Assembly: GCF_910596095.1 (NCBI RefSeq)
Contig: NC_056550.1
Coordinates: forward strand, 6,844,501-6,908,500
Reading direction: 5' to 3'
DNA: 64,000 nt
DNA from: Thunnus maccoyii
Lineage: Eukaryota; Chordata; Actinopteri; Scombriformes; Scombridae
Below, in pieces: positions 52,099 to 64,000 of the stretch. Below the pieces are notes generated by a model. It was not told the origin of the DNA, made no database searches, and saw nothing but the letters and a program-made list of their open reading frames with translations. Made by a program: the position numbers and the translations under genes. How positions within the stretch are numbered: position 1 is the stretch's first letter; each line of letters begins with the position of its first letter.

Positions 52099-52385
52099 TT
52101 TAGGTATTTTCCAGAGGAAGAAACTGTCTTTTCTTCACCTTTTCTGATACGTTTTGAAATTAGATCCACAGATTAGGTGTCATAAAGTCCTTTGGTTGTG
52201 CATTCTTTCCTCTTGATTTGGAATTGAAGACGTGAGAAGACAGAAGTTGTCAGTTCTTATATGCAGGGGAAAAAGTGTTCCCTTTGATGCTATCAAATAG
52301 GATTTCCTGTGGTTTGAGAATTTTCCTTCAAAAATCAAAATTTTTCATTGCCCCAGCTGCACACTAGGAGGCGACGAGAGCCAGC

Positions 52386-53140
52386 CTGCATGAAAAAAGA
52401 AGTAAAGAAAAATTAGTATTGATGACAGAAAATAAACATTATCATTAAAGTCAGGAAATAGACTATTACATACGTTTAGAGACTCTCGCATGTTCAGAAT
52501 TCATGGATAATTACAGATAATAGCGATCATATCAATAGGACTAATAACAAATAATGAGGGGAAAGCCTCAAATACGGGAAATGACCACTTGCAGCAGAAA
52601 TTTAAAAAGTTTGTATTCGATGGGAATAAAAATGAGAAAACACTTTAAATGTCTAGATTCAAATTAACCTTTTAGTTGAACGTTTTTTCTTAATCCATTT
52701 AATATTGGTGGCAGAGTTTTTTCTGCAAGTGATGATTTAAACCCACACTACATTTGCAAACTATGAGACACAACAGCTAGAAACCGACAGATTATATATG
52801 TTTGTGTATAATTAATGCGTAAATACACATAGAAGCTGTGCGTAAATACGCGTCTATTTAAGTATACAAACCGGCAACTCTAATTCGTATTAATAATTAG
52901 GTTGAGCTTACTGGTTTACTTCTTTAGTCACATAAATAGACAGTTTTAAAAATGTCGGTATATCGTCAAAACTACCCCAAACTATCCATACTATACGGAT
53001 ACTACAAGAGTTAAAAACGACCACTTTTAAAGTCACTCTAAACGCATTACTGAGCAGCACGGGCACACTTTACGCTCCGATAGACATATTATCGTAGCAA
53101 CGCGGTAAAAACGTAACTTTTAAAAAACGTTTTCACGCAC
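52386..53140 (-). other. Predicted 5'UTR intron of the S1P receptor
   Basis: On the minus strand a donor AG|GTGCGTG sits at 53141/53140. An acceptor with a T-rich tract (ttcttttttcatgcag|gctgg) ends at 52386, giving a 755-bp intron. The non-coding first exon would lie at about 53141-53230. S1P receptors usually have an intronless coding region with upstream non-coding exons, so this fits, but it is inferred from splice motifs only. Confidence 0.55.
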
Positions 53141-53239
53141 CTGTAAAAAACGTTGAAATATCCAGTAAAACTTTCGTAGTAGCAGAAGTTATCCCACGGC
53201 CGGAGGAGGAGAGGCTCTGTCGATCAGCACGCACCACAG

Positions 53240-55954
53240 CGACATGTGTGGGAGCGAAGCAGGACAGGACTCAACGTGTAGTGGGTTGGTCTATAATGTT
53301 TTTGCCCTTCAACGATTTTCCTCCCTCCCCGCCTGACCTCTTGAGTTTTTTTTCCCCCCTCAGGAGGAATTAAAGTTCGATGCCAGATTACGTGTTTCTG
53401 TTTGTTGTTGCAACGGAGAGAAAGAAAGTGAGATGTTCGGTTTATCAGTTTGCCCGCAGGTACACTCAGGCTACTGTAGAATGCTTTTCCTGCTAGTCTG
53501 TTTGTATTTGATGTGCAGTATATCATTACAGCTCCATGTTGCTCATCAGGTTTGTCAGATTATGAGGAAAAAAAACAACCTCTCTCTCTCTCTCTGTCTA
53601 TCACTCTCCCACGGTTAATAAAAGAGACACATCACTCTGATGTGAACTCAAAACTAAAACATCAAGTTAATCTGTCAGTGGATAAATAGTGACAGTGGTG
53701 CAGCTGGACTTGTTTTCCAGTCCTGAAATCCCAGATTTCAGAAAATAACCTCCTCCCATATGAGCTTCATAAAGTTCACACATCAATACTCACTTTTTTT
53801 TGCACACATGTCATTTTTAAGTCTTTTTCTTAACTTGCTTTCACTACTTAAGTCTCTGGATTGATATTATTTGTCTTCCTTATAAATTGCTTTGTATTTT
53901 GCTGTGCTAAAGAAATTAAGATGATGAATACTGATTGCTGTAAATGAGTTTAGTCACCTTCTATATCTCGTTGCAGTCTGTCCCTAAACTCACTATCACA
54001 ATAGCAAACACAGCTGGAGAGATCCACAGCACAACACAAACAGTTGTATCCTCAAACCCATTATTTCAGCCTTAGATAACTATCAGCTTCAGATCTTTGG
54101 GTTTTGGACTGTTGGTTGCACAAAAAAAGACATTTGAAGACATTTTCTTGGACTCAGGGAAATTGTGATTGTATTCCTTAACTATTTTTTTGACATTTTG
54201 TAGACTAAATTATTTATCTTAAGCTTAAACTTAGTGACAGATTAATCAATAATTAGAATCATTAGTCGCAGTCCTAGATTCTCCACTTCAATCAGTGTCA
54301 TCAGTTGTGTTATGTTGAATAACGTCACCCGGCCCCATGATTAAAGGCAGGACAAAAAGTTGTAGTAAAGTCCCACAGGATACATCAATATTCATATTTG
54401 AATAAATAAATGACATTAATCTATTATTTGCTGTTATATAGTTGGAACATTTCCAACCTATTCCACCAAACAATTATCAGTTTGGTTGAATATGAGTATA
54501 ACCTCAATCCTACTGATGTGTCCTTGATTGGACACTGGTAGAGTGATGAGGAAATTACACAAGATGATGGTGAGTGAGTGAAGGCCGGAGTGAACCTTCT
54601 CTAAACAGGAAACTGCCTCATTGTGCCTAGAAAGGAGAGGGATATCCTTGAGAAAAACACAGATGAAGTCACTGGTCAGAAGTGACACATAGAGGAGGGG
54701 GAGGGGGGTCTGTGACTATAGTGTGACGTACAACACTTCAGAGCAAATAATTGACAACTGACTCATTTCCTCACCACGTATTGATGGAACATTTTACAAA
54801 AAATGTTGCCTGGTGATCCCCTAATTTTAGTCGTTTTCTTTTTTCCCCGCCTTAACAGGATTGTTCTTATTTTAGCTTTGCCTGCTGAGCCTGGCAGCTC
54901 CTCTAACCACACCTGCCTGTCTGGGATCTCAGTCTTCATCCCCTTTAGGTGATTTCCAGTTGGTGTCTCCCTGCTTGTAGATACTCCTTAACTCATCTTC
55001 CTCTGCTCCCTGAGGCCCACCCAAGTGATAACCAGGTTGAAATGCTCTTCACGAGCCTTGTCAGCAGAGGGGCAGTTAACACCCTGCAGTGACACTGTGA
55101 CAAGCTCTCAGTGTGCTGCCTCTGATTAGTTAACACACAAAGACATGAGAGCAGGACTCCCTGCTCTGTCTTTTTTTTTTTCCCACAGTAGGGATCTACT
55201 CTGTCACTTCTTCTTCCCCCTCAGGCCACAAGCAAACTTTTAGCACAGAATGACCAGTCCGAACCCACTGAGTTGTCTCACTGCCTGGGGGGCTCTCTCT
55301 ATACAGCATGTTCTGTCCAACACTCCTGGCTCAGGGTGATTTTTCCTGTGACGTTAATGCGCTTGCAGAAAGGAAGTCAGTCAGTCCTGCTTTTGTCATG
55401 AGAGCCTGCTTTAGATTTACTGTTGTTTGTGCGGAGAACGGTGTTGTCTCCTTTACTTGCTAATTGTCTGGCTGCTGTCTGACAGTGACTAATGAGATGT
55501 TTGAGCAAATAATCCTAAAGTGACTGTTTCTTTTTTCCCTTATTGGAAGAAGGTCACAGGTCATGTACTTCTTCACCCGATGTTGTTGCTTCTGAGAGTG
55601 TGTTTGGGTTCAATTCACACATACTGAAAACACTTTTTTTTTAAACTCAAGCAGCAAATACTAAAAACCCGTTGCAGTTCTCTGCTCTGAGGTGTTACTG
55701 GTGTCTTATTTGATGCAAAATTACACCTCAAAGTGAGATTCTCACCTCTTGCTAACAGTCGAAAACACACAGCCTCAACGTTTAGTGTTATTTTCCAGTG
55801 ACAATGGAAAGCATTCACACCTTTGTAATTCAAACAATTAATGCTTTTTGGACTTTTGAATGTAGAGTCAGGGTGTGCTATAAGTTGCATGCTTACATGT
55901 GCTGGTTGCTTAGTAGAGTTACCCGTGTTTCATGTGGAACAAACCTTGCTAACT
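53240..55954. other. Intergenic, no gene seen
   Basis: Apart from the MITE half-copy at 54085-54276, this is unique sequence without a supportable exon. It includes a T-run near 55170 and a CT-microsatellite at about 53580-53598. Confidence 0.5.
54085..54276. mobile_element. 'GCTGCAAC' MITE copy 4, half element
   Basis: Contains ctttgggttttggactgttg and gacatttgaagacattttct, shared with the other copies. It ends tagtcgcagtccta. The other half is absent. Confidence 0.7.
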
Positions 55955-56069
55955 GGCTCCGGGTAACTATGTAGCACGCAAACATGAGAATGGTATCAAT
56001 CTTCTCATCTAACTCTATGCAAGAAAGCAAATAAGCGTGTTTCTCAAAATGTCAAACTATTCCTTTAAC
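55955..56069. mobile_element. Right arm of the fold-back element family
   Basis: Reads aacatgagaatggtatcaat, cttctcatctaactct, and ends tgtcaaactattccttta. Matches the right arms at 27380-27441 and 60680-60725. The left arm is missing. Confidence 0.75.
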
Positions 56070-57639
56070 TTTTTAGCTGTGACAGAAGGTCAGTTTTCAT
56101 TTTGAAAGTGTTGAGTTTGATGTCCTTCTGGACAGTAAAGGTTGAATTGAGTTTTGTTTTTTTATGCTTCTGCTGTGTGTTTGTCAGAGACAGACGTGAT
56201 CCTGGATGATAAGAAAAAAAGATACAACTGAGTCCAGTGGGAAAAAAAACAAAGAAAAAGGGAAAACACAGGAATTTATATATAAACTCAAATGTAATGT
56301 CCAGTGCTGTAGTGGCTGCCAGAGATTTATGGGAATCCTAGAAATAGCCTTTGTCCAGCTTTTCTGCCACTCTGTTTCATGTGCAGCTGTGCCGGCCCGT
56401 GACCTCAGTTCCAGCTCCTAATAAGGGGAAATGGGAAGAACATGTTGGATATGTTTTTTTTCCATTGCATGCATGCTGTCCAGACAAGCTACCTGACTCT
56501 CCCCTCCAGACTCCAGTCTCCAGCTGCTCTATCAGCATGTCTGCTGTCCCTTCTTTTCTTATCCTTAGTGTCTCACAGTCAAAGCATTCAAATTCAGATC
56601 AGATTGCATCTACAACCTTAAACTCAAACGCACATATATCTCAGCACAGCCACAGCACGGTTTACTTGACCATTTCTTCTGCTTCTCATTTAATTGTGTT
56701 CTCTCAATCATGCAAACAGATGCAAAAAAAAAAAAAAAAAGGCCTCAGACTGTTGTAAAAAGTGACATTTACATACAGTGTGCTTTATGTAGTGGCTCTG
56801 TGGAATGTGTAAATTCTTTCACCAGAGCTGACTGTCTAAAAGTGTTTTGCTCTAATCCAGGCCTCATGTTTTTACAAGAAGAACACAATTGAAGTTTTTC
56901 GTCTGTGTTGAAGCCAAATGGTCTTTATAGAGAGTCTGCACAGTAAAATGCATTCATTTATTTCCCTGATTTTAAACAAAGATTTTTTATTAAAAAAATT
57001 TTTTTATTTCCAAGTAGATATTTTTCATAGGGAGTCTGGAGGCGGAAAAAGCTTTGTTGGTTGAAGTTGCTAAAGTCAGTGGGGATTTTCTGGTACAAAT
57101 AAACACAGGAAGAGGCTGCCATTCGGGACCATTTTGATTAGACATAAACCGAGCATATGTGAATGTCAGTTGTGTCTATATGCAAACACAAACATCCTCA
57201 TTTCCTATGTAAACCTCAGCCGGTTCTGACTCTCAGGCTGGCAAGTTGCTCTGTTTGAGCTCAGGCTCCAGCCGCGCATTTTCCATACTGCAGATAAATT
57301 ATTGTTTAGTCATTTTCTGCTTATTCATGACTTGACTCAGCACACTTACAGATGTGTTTATTAAAATTTATGAAGGATTTACTGAAATTGAATCCCGCAC
57401 GCTATGCAGAGCTGTGTTTTAGGTTGACCACCGAGCTTTTTGAGCCTTCACAGAGAGGAAATCAACTTTGTATTTATTATTAAAGGAAGATTGCTCAGTC
57501 AGCATTGTTGGCTGCATTGTGTTCTGCCTCATTAGTCAAATAGCTCCTGGCTCTCCTGTTTGTTTGAATTTTCATTTAACGGCTTTAGTCACATTGTCAC
57601 TGGCATGGCATAACAGTCTTTGTATTTAGTTTGAATGAC

Positions 57640-57718
57640 TAGTTCAACATTTTGGGAAACATGCTTATTCACTTTTGTGCTGAGAGTTAAATCCTCTTGT
57701 CAAACTATTCCTTTAAAT
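57640..57718. mobile_element. Deletion derivative of the fold-back element (both tips only)
   Basis: A left tip (gttcaacattttgggaaaca) is followed within 40 bp by a right tip (tgtcaaactattccttta). The several-hundred-bp interior is gone. Confidence 0.7.
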
Positions 57719-59431
57719 TCAGCTCGTTTCATGCTTCTCATGTTTTACCATGCATATCATGGAATAAAAAAAACAAACTGTAAATCAATATTCAGCAGAT
57801 CATAGTGTGTCGGTGACGACAGCTACGGTCTCCCTTTCTTCTACAAACCATGAAGGCTTTGTTTCATTTCATGTTGGGGATCTTCAAACGTCCACATTCC
57901 CACATTTTTAACGTTTAACCTTCCACCCTTTACCCTCTCCCTGTCCCACATTCTCTGATAAACCCCTAAAAGGCATAAGGTCACCCTTGATAAAGAGGCA
58001 TTCTTTCCTAACAGGGTTTCTCTGTGGAAGTAGAAACTTTAAAAGTCCAGTTTAGGTGATTTTCATGTTTTCAAATGAGATATGATCAGATGTTGGTCTC
58101 AAAACCAAACTGGGTGTAAAGTCAAAAATGTATGATGGTCAGTCTGAAACATGTCCTTATTCCTAAAAGGTTGACATTTGAGAGTTACAAGTTTTCACAG
58201 AGACTGTCATTTACAATTCATTGGCTGCTGTGCAGAGGTCACTGACTGACTTGCTCATGCTTTAATACGTATATTTTTTTCCACAATTAGCTGTTAGGGG
58301 TGTGAGATCTGAATGGTTTATGAAAGCACGTTTTGTTCATACAGCAGCGGTTTGGGATGAGTTCATCTTGGAGGACAGAATGGAAGAAAGAGCTTTCCCA
58401 CATCGGGGAAAGGGAAAGGGGAGAAGTGGGTGGGCAGGGATGTGTGACGGGCTGCATGGTGGGGGTGAGTCATGAGAATTAGTAACTGGCCTGTGTGAGA
58501 TTTATTCAAACTTCTTCAATTACGGACATGCTAACAGCCCACCAGAGCTCTCAGTCGGGGGGCAGATTCTCGGAAGAGCTCCCTTCCACACAGAGGAGGC
58601 GTAGGCATGCTTTATGGGGGCGGCATGATCCAGAATACAGTCATGAACAGCTTCTTTTGTGTGATGACGATGTTGGGGAAATTCAGCATCCCTTTCTGGG
58701 ACAGATCATTGGTATCTGTTTGGGTTTCAGGTACCTGCTGATACAAGTTAAAAACGACCAAACATGGGATTTATAACGCTGAAGATGTCCTACATGTGGC
58801 TGTAGTGACATGTGCTGTTTATTAAAACGCCAAAACCACATTTGATAGGTTTTATTTGCTGCTTTTCCCAATACAAAGTACTTCCACCAGGGTGTTAGTC
58901 AGTGAATGAAAGCCTGCATGGCTGCATATAAAGGAAGCCAGGCAGCAAACAGGTAGGAACAGATTAGTAATACAATGGCCAATCTAATAGGCTATGTATT
59001 CAGGAAATGTCACGGATATTAGCCAGACGGAAGGATTATAAATGACTCTCTCACTGACATAGCAAATGATGTAAAAGTGATTTTAGGGTACTTAGCATGG
59101 TGGTTAAAAATACCCTCTTACAACACTCCATTGTCTCCGTTCAATAGCTTTACCTTTCAGCATCCACTCCCACCAGCCTATCGCCACACACACATCTCTA
59201 TTCACCAAACTATTGTATAAATGTTTCACCTCCAATGAAAATAAGGCTATAAATTTCTCAGGCCAGACTCCAGAGGCCTACTTCCTATCAGGAAGGCTTT
59301 TCAATGTAAAACGCAGCAAAACACAAGGAAGCTGATAAGGTAACAGGCATGGCCACACTGGTTAGCCAGTCCTCTATAGACTGATTACAACTGATTACAC
59401 TTAATCGTTCTCTCATTCTTTTTCCCTAACA

Positions 59432-59905
59432 CAGTGGTTCCAAAATTTTTTGGCTTGTGACCCCTTAAAATGATGATGGGTCTATTTGCGACCCCTCATC
59501 ACAAGTTGCATATATACTATGTGTCTACAAGGTTTGACCAGTTCAACCAAAGAGTGATTACTCCCAGATTAGTGCATTTGAATACTTTTTGGAGGCCTGA
59601 ATTGGTCAAATTATTCATTAAAATTGTGGGAAAAAAGCAAAGATTAAAAGAAAGTCTGAAAAAATGAACATACTTTTGAGTTCAGAGTGCATTCTAGACC
59701 TCAGACACAGCAACAATCTCACCTCCATTTAGTGGCTGTTCTTGAAATGTTGAAACTTCCATGACAAATGAGCCAACTTCATCTACTGATAAACATCCTG
59801 TGAAATGATCAAAAGCTCCAGAGCAGCTGCTAAATGGACCATGAGGTGAGATGGTTTTGTCAAACTTAATTATCTGTAGCAGAAAAATGTTTTCTTTTTT
59901 CTTGT
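59432..59905 (+). mobile_element. Teleost repeat beginning CAGTGGTTCC
   Basis: Begins cagtggttccaaaatttttt, then ggcttgtgaccccttaaaat, the hallmark opening of a common fish hAT-like repeat. Matches my recollection of that family through gaccatgaggtgagatgg. The right terminus is not well defined. Confidence 0.6.
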
Positions 59906-60102
59906 TCTCCTGTCCTGTTAATTATCTAATGAATCCTCAGATTTATCTTGTGATCCCTTGGTGGTCTTGGCTGTAACTGAACTGTCAATACTGGTGATTT
60001 CACAGTAAGCTAGCTTTTGTAGCACAACCTAACTTTATATGAGACGTTGTTTTGAAGATTAAATGTATCCAAAGAAAGAGTTAATAGTTTGATTAATTTT
60101 GG

Positions 60103-60725
60103 TTAAAGGAATACAATTTTAGGAAATACAAGATTGATGCCACTCTCATGTCTGTACAATAAGCCAATTGTTTTTTTCCTAGTATGTTGAAGTCACGACC
60201 CTCCCTGCACTGCCTCTGATTGGCTATTACTCGTTGCCTTTGTTGGTTAGGTTGGTTAGGTTTAGGCATGAGGAGTGAGATTGGTTAGGGTTAGGGTAAG
60301 AATATCACGGTAAGCCAATCAGAGGCAGAGTAGGGTGCGTCAGGACTTTGCCATCCTGGGAAAAAAAAAAATTGCCTAAGGTAAATATGAAGCTACCATT
60401 AGCAGCCAGTTAGCTTAGTATAACAACTGAAAACAGGAAACAGCTAGCCTGACCAAAAGTTGTCTGGCACCAAACCCCTTGTAAAATGGCAAATTGTCAA
60501 TATTACTTTAATTTTTACACAGATTAAACAACAAGATATAAAGTGTTAATTAGTAGAGGAGCTGCTAGACAAATGTTGCCTTTGGACAGAGCCAGGTTTA
60601 GCTAGCTGTTTCCCCCGTTTCCAGTCACTGCGCTAAGCTAAGCTAACTGGCTGCTAGCTCCAGCTAACTGTCTAGCATACAAACATGAGAGTGGTATCAA
60701 TATTCTCATCTAGGCCTAAATCTAG
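60103..60725. mobile_element. Fold-back element, full-length copy with nested MITE
   Basis: Left arm ttaaaggaata and agattgatgccactctcatg; right arm acatgagagtggtatcaata. Inner pairs are agccagttagcttagtataa with gctaagctaagctaactgg, and the element contains aacaagatataaagtgttaa. The left arm is split by the insertion at 60163-60376. Confidence 0.82.
60163..60376. mobile_element. MITE nested in the fold-back element
   Basis: Inverted ends gccaattgttttttt and aaaaaaaaaaattgcc, extended by ctgcctctgattggct and its exact reverse complement agccaatcagaggcag. The centre has ggttagggttagggtaag. About 214 bp, non-coding. Confidence 0.82.
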
Positions 60726-62010
60726 GCTTTAAACTGTCTTAATCTTACAGTGACAATTTATGCAGAGGCTGTTCCTTGCTTGTCTGCATGAGAGTGTCTA
60801 TGGGATCTTACATGACAATGTGATGAAATCATTTCCTGTGGCCATTTATAATGTATTTTGAGATTCCTCAGAACTCCACATCATGTAAATAAAAACAGAT
60901 ACTAGAAGTTTCAATAGGCCACTTGAATATTTTTAGCTTTTTAGAATTACATTATATCTGTTTACTTGGCGCTGTTTGCCTAATGCTGTGGTGAAAGCAA
61001 TTCATGGTAATTTATTGCCGTATATGTGATAGAATTATTATGAACTTCTTTACACATCTATTCTATTACAGTGCAGGCAGATAAGCATTTTTTATTACTA
61101 CATGACAATCATTCAGTGTAATAAATCAGATTAGGAAAATTGCTCTTTTAACTTGTTGGACATAAAAAAGACCTCCCAAGAAGACGTTCTGTAATGTAAC
61201 AAGAACAAAGAAATACTACGAAACGAGTATGACTTCATGTAGACACCATAAAGTCCGACTTCCTCCCATCGTCCGTGCTTATATTTGAGGCACATTTTGT
61301 GAAGTAAATATAAGGTGTACATTGTTCCATAGTGGTTCCAAAAAAAGCCAAGCAGAAACCCTTCATTACGAGCGTGCTCGTGTGGTGTGGGCCCATATGG
61401 GGGAATCCAGCAGGCTGTTTGGCTCACCCAGACCATCACAGAGGCCAGGCCGGGTATGTTTCACTGATCCTGTACTTAACTGAAACCTACGGTATTGTTA
61501 TTCCCTCTCTGGTTTCACGAATGCCAGTCATAAAAAGACAAGAAAGAAAGGAAACACTGGCCCATCCGGAGGCACTTTGGATGGATTGAAAATGTTTTCA
61601 ACGTTTTATTTTAGTGCGTTAAAAGTTTTTAGTCAGTCCAGTCAATGTAATAAGGAAGAGATAAGGATGATTTTTTAATTAATGGGTTTTAGTTGGGCCT
61701 CTCTCTCTCTGGTCGCAGGGTTTCGGATCAGCAATCATTTTTAGCTGTGTGCGTGTAGTTGCTTTGCCTCTCCCCTTCCTATGTCATTTCCTGTGCCTGG
61801 AGCTAAAAATGTGTGTGAAAGTATTACCGCAATACAATAACCTGGTGCAGACTACCAGCAGAACAGGTCATCTGTCTTTGGCACTCATAGAGTCGATAAA
61901 CCCATAGCTACAGGAAGTGAATTGCTCAACATTTTGTAGTTTCTTGTGTTTTTATTGGCTGACACATGTCCAACCTCTGGAACCTATTAAAACCAGCTTA
62001 TCCTGGCATG

Positions 62011-62076
62011 CACGCACACACACACACACAAACACACGCACACACACCCACACATACATACACACACACACATAAT
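62011..62076. repeat. (CA)n microsatellite, imperfect
   Basis: CA-rich dinucleotide tract with a few interruptions. Confidence 0.9.
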
Positions 62077-64000
62077 TATAAAGTCTGCATGCTCACACGA
62101 TCACACATACTGTATACACGTACCAAAACACACCATGTGTCACAATGTGAAAGCTGAGTTATTGAACTTGTCTGCGGGCTGCACACATGATTCGTACTCC
62201 AGTGTGATTTAGTTGCAGCAGCAGGCGTTCGTCTGTGCTCTTGACGTCACACTGATCTGTAGAACACCCAACACAAATTGCACACACTTGTACATCCTTA
62301 CATGCACACACTCATGAGGCTGATCTCACTGCTAATTCTGCTGATTCGTACGAAGAGGAAAAGACCCATCGTGCTTATGGTATATATGACTCAGATACAG
62401 ACTCTGTAAACAATGCAGGTTAGAAAATATTTTTCTATGTGAAACCATGACTCAAAACATGTGAAAGATGACGCTTAACCAAATGATTTACAATAACCTT
62501 ACTCAAGCCTATAGAGTCTGATGATATTCAGTATTATATCCTTTTATGGAAGGATGGAAACCAACAATGAATTGATCCTACTAACAATTATTGTCTGTGC
62601 TGCTAAAGCCTGAAATATCTTATTCCCCTGTGCTATAGAATGTCATTGTTGTCCAAAAACTATTAAAACACATCAATGAGCTACATTGTTTCAGTGGATG
62701 ACATGATCCTTCATTACCGTGAAAACAATCCCACATACACCGTCCTGCTGTGGGAATTACTCACTAGAGCACCAAATGTGTATAAATCCGTGACTGACAA
62801 TAGTGTCCAAAAAATGCACCATTTACTTTTGTTTGAGTACTGTTTCCCAGAACTACAGTATCCCAGCTGTCGTAGGAATTTACTGAGGCTGTTTCTTAAA
62901 ATTACACAATATATTTGTGACCTGTTCGTAAAGATTTATGTTTTCAGGTGGTACGAATGCATTTGGGCCTGAGAGCCACAGTCACGGTAGAGAGGTTTGG
63001 AAGGAAGCGAGAGACATGTTTCTTCATGGGATTTGTTGACTATGAAAAGAGCTATAAAATATCCTTTAAAATGACCAAATCAAAAATAGTTGCTCAAATA
63101 CAGAGTTGGTTTGTTTAAACTGTAGACTGTAAAAAAAAAAAAAAAAGCAAAATCATTTAAACCTGCTATAACAGATTTTTCTGGCCACTTGGGGACAAGC
63201 TGTGAACACAACGTTGACAAAAACCACCTTGTAAAGTTAATATGCTTAACTCGTTAGCAAACTGTTTCCTATTTACACATCCAGCAGACATGGATCAACA
63301 TTAATTTGGAGTTGTGTTTCTGGCCGCCTGATGAATATTAGTCCAATATTTTACGCTGATGAGAGCAGTGAGAGTGAATCAAAACAGTAAATTAGTGGCC
63401 GTAAAACCAAAACAATGAGCTAAAGGACAATATAAAGCTCAGTACAGTTGAGGGGAACTGCGGAGTTGGGTGGGTTCATCACCATGAGTGACCTCTTTCT
63501 CATTACACATTTGATCCATTATTATAAATAATACTGATTATAACTGCTTTAAAGTTGAAAATGATATCGTATGTGGTTTTTGAAGAATTTTACTGTCACT
63601 GTTTCGAACATACTGTACATACAGTAGGTATGGAGGAAAAAAAAGAAACAGTTGTGGGACCCCAGTTGCCGTCAATGATCGCATGTTTCTGTGCCTCTCG
63701 GCAGTATAACAGTGACGGGGCCCAGCACATGGCGACCAGGGGACCCCAGCACCCTGCTGTCTTGAGTGCCGGCTGTGTTACCGTGGGCTGTGAAGTTATG
63801 CGAGGTATTCCACTGTAAAACCAAACCAGGACACAAGGAGTATATTCTTTCCAGCCAAATATCTGCCCCTTGGGGCTGAGTAACTGTAGCCTTGCATGAG
63901 AACACTTGCAGCTTCGCACCTCAGCCTCAGCTCTCTGTTCCCAGAGAGCCGAAACTCTCCAAAACCCACCTCATCTGGGCGCTTTGACAGAGAAGAGTCA

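Larger units (their letters stand above)
56070..64000. other. Gene-poor right flank
   Basis: Apart from the repeats listed separately, no exon with conserved protein similarity and splice borders was recognised on either strand. Short frames here lack any recognisable family. Enhancers or unrecognised UTR/lncRNA exons cannot be excluded. Confidence 0.5.

Noticed and set aside
60240-60300. ggttagggttaggg, considered as interstitial telomeric repeat
   Set aside because: Only two to three units, located in the centre of a MITE whose family carries the same motif.
63555-63919. Overlapping frames on both strands near the right edge
   Set aside because: Low-similarity short frames without recognisable domains; both-strand openness reflects GC composition.

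Overview
This window is nuclear DNA from a ray-finned (teleost) fish. The evidence is split genes with GT-AG introns, proteins that align residue by residue with vertebrate orthologs, and many repeats typical of teleost genomes (Tc1-like, hAT-type MITEs, a tRNA-derived SINE, LINE fragments, fold-back elements). The repeat families suggest a percomorph, but the species cannot be named from sequence alone.

Five protein-coding genes were reconstructed exon by exon, and the reading phase closes at every junction. (1) smarca4 (BRG1), plus strand, enters from the left edge and ends at 11084; 31 coding exons are visible and only the first few are missing. (2) ldlr (LDL receptor), plus, 17074-26277, has 18 exons and encodes 914 aa. 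Its promoter near 16757-16832 resembles the mammalian sterol-regulated LDLR promoter. (3) kri1, plus, 35781-43009, has 18 exons and encodes a 765-aa ribosome-biogenesis factor. (4) spc24, plus, 44917-47013, has 5 coding exons and encodes a 199-aa Ndc80-complex subunit; one of its introns has a GC-AG boundary. (5) An S1P receptor, best called s1pr5, minus, 52098-50890, has a single 402-aa coding exon with a predicted upstream non-coding exon.

The same genes cluster on human 19p13.2 (SMARCA4-LDLR-SPC24, with KRI1 and S1PR5 nearby), so this is a conserved vertebrate neighbourhood with local rearrangement. The genes do not share a pathway: chromatin remodelling, cholesterol uptake, small-subunit ribosome assembly, kinetochore attachment and lysophospholipid signalling.

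Intergenic stretches (11.7-16.7 kb, 28.6-35.6 kb, 47.1-49.7 kb, 53.3-64 kb) are mostly repeats and unique AT-rich DNA with no supportable gene. No new biological system was found. The most interesting signals are the conserved LDLR promoter architecture, a long fold-back element inside the ldlr 3'UTR, nested transposon insertions, the GC-AG intron of spc24, and cell-cycle and E-box promoter motifs at spc24 and kri1.
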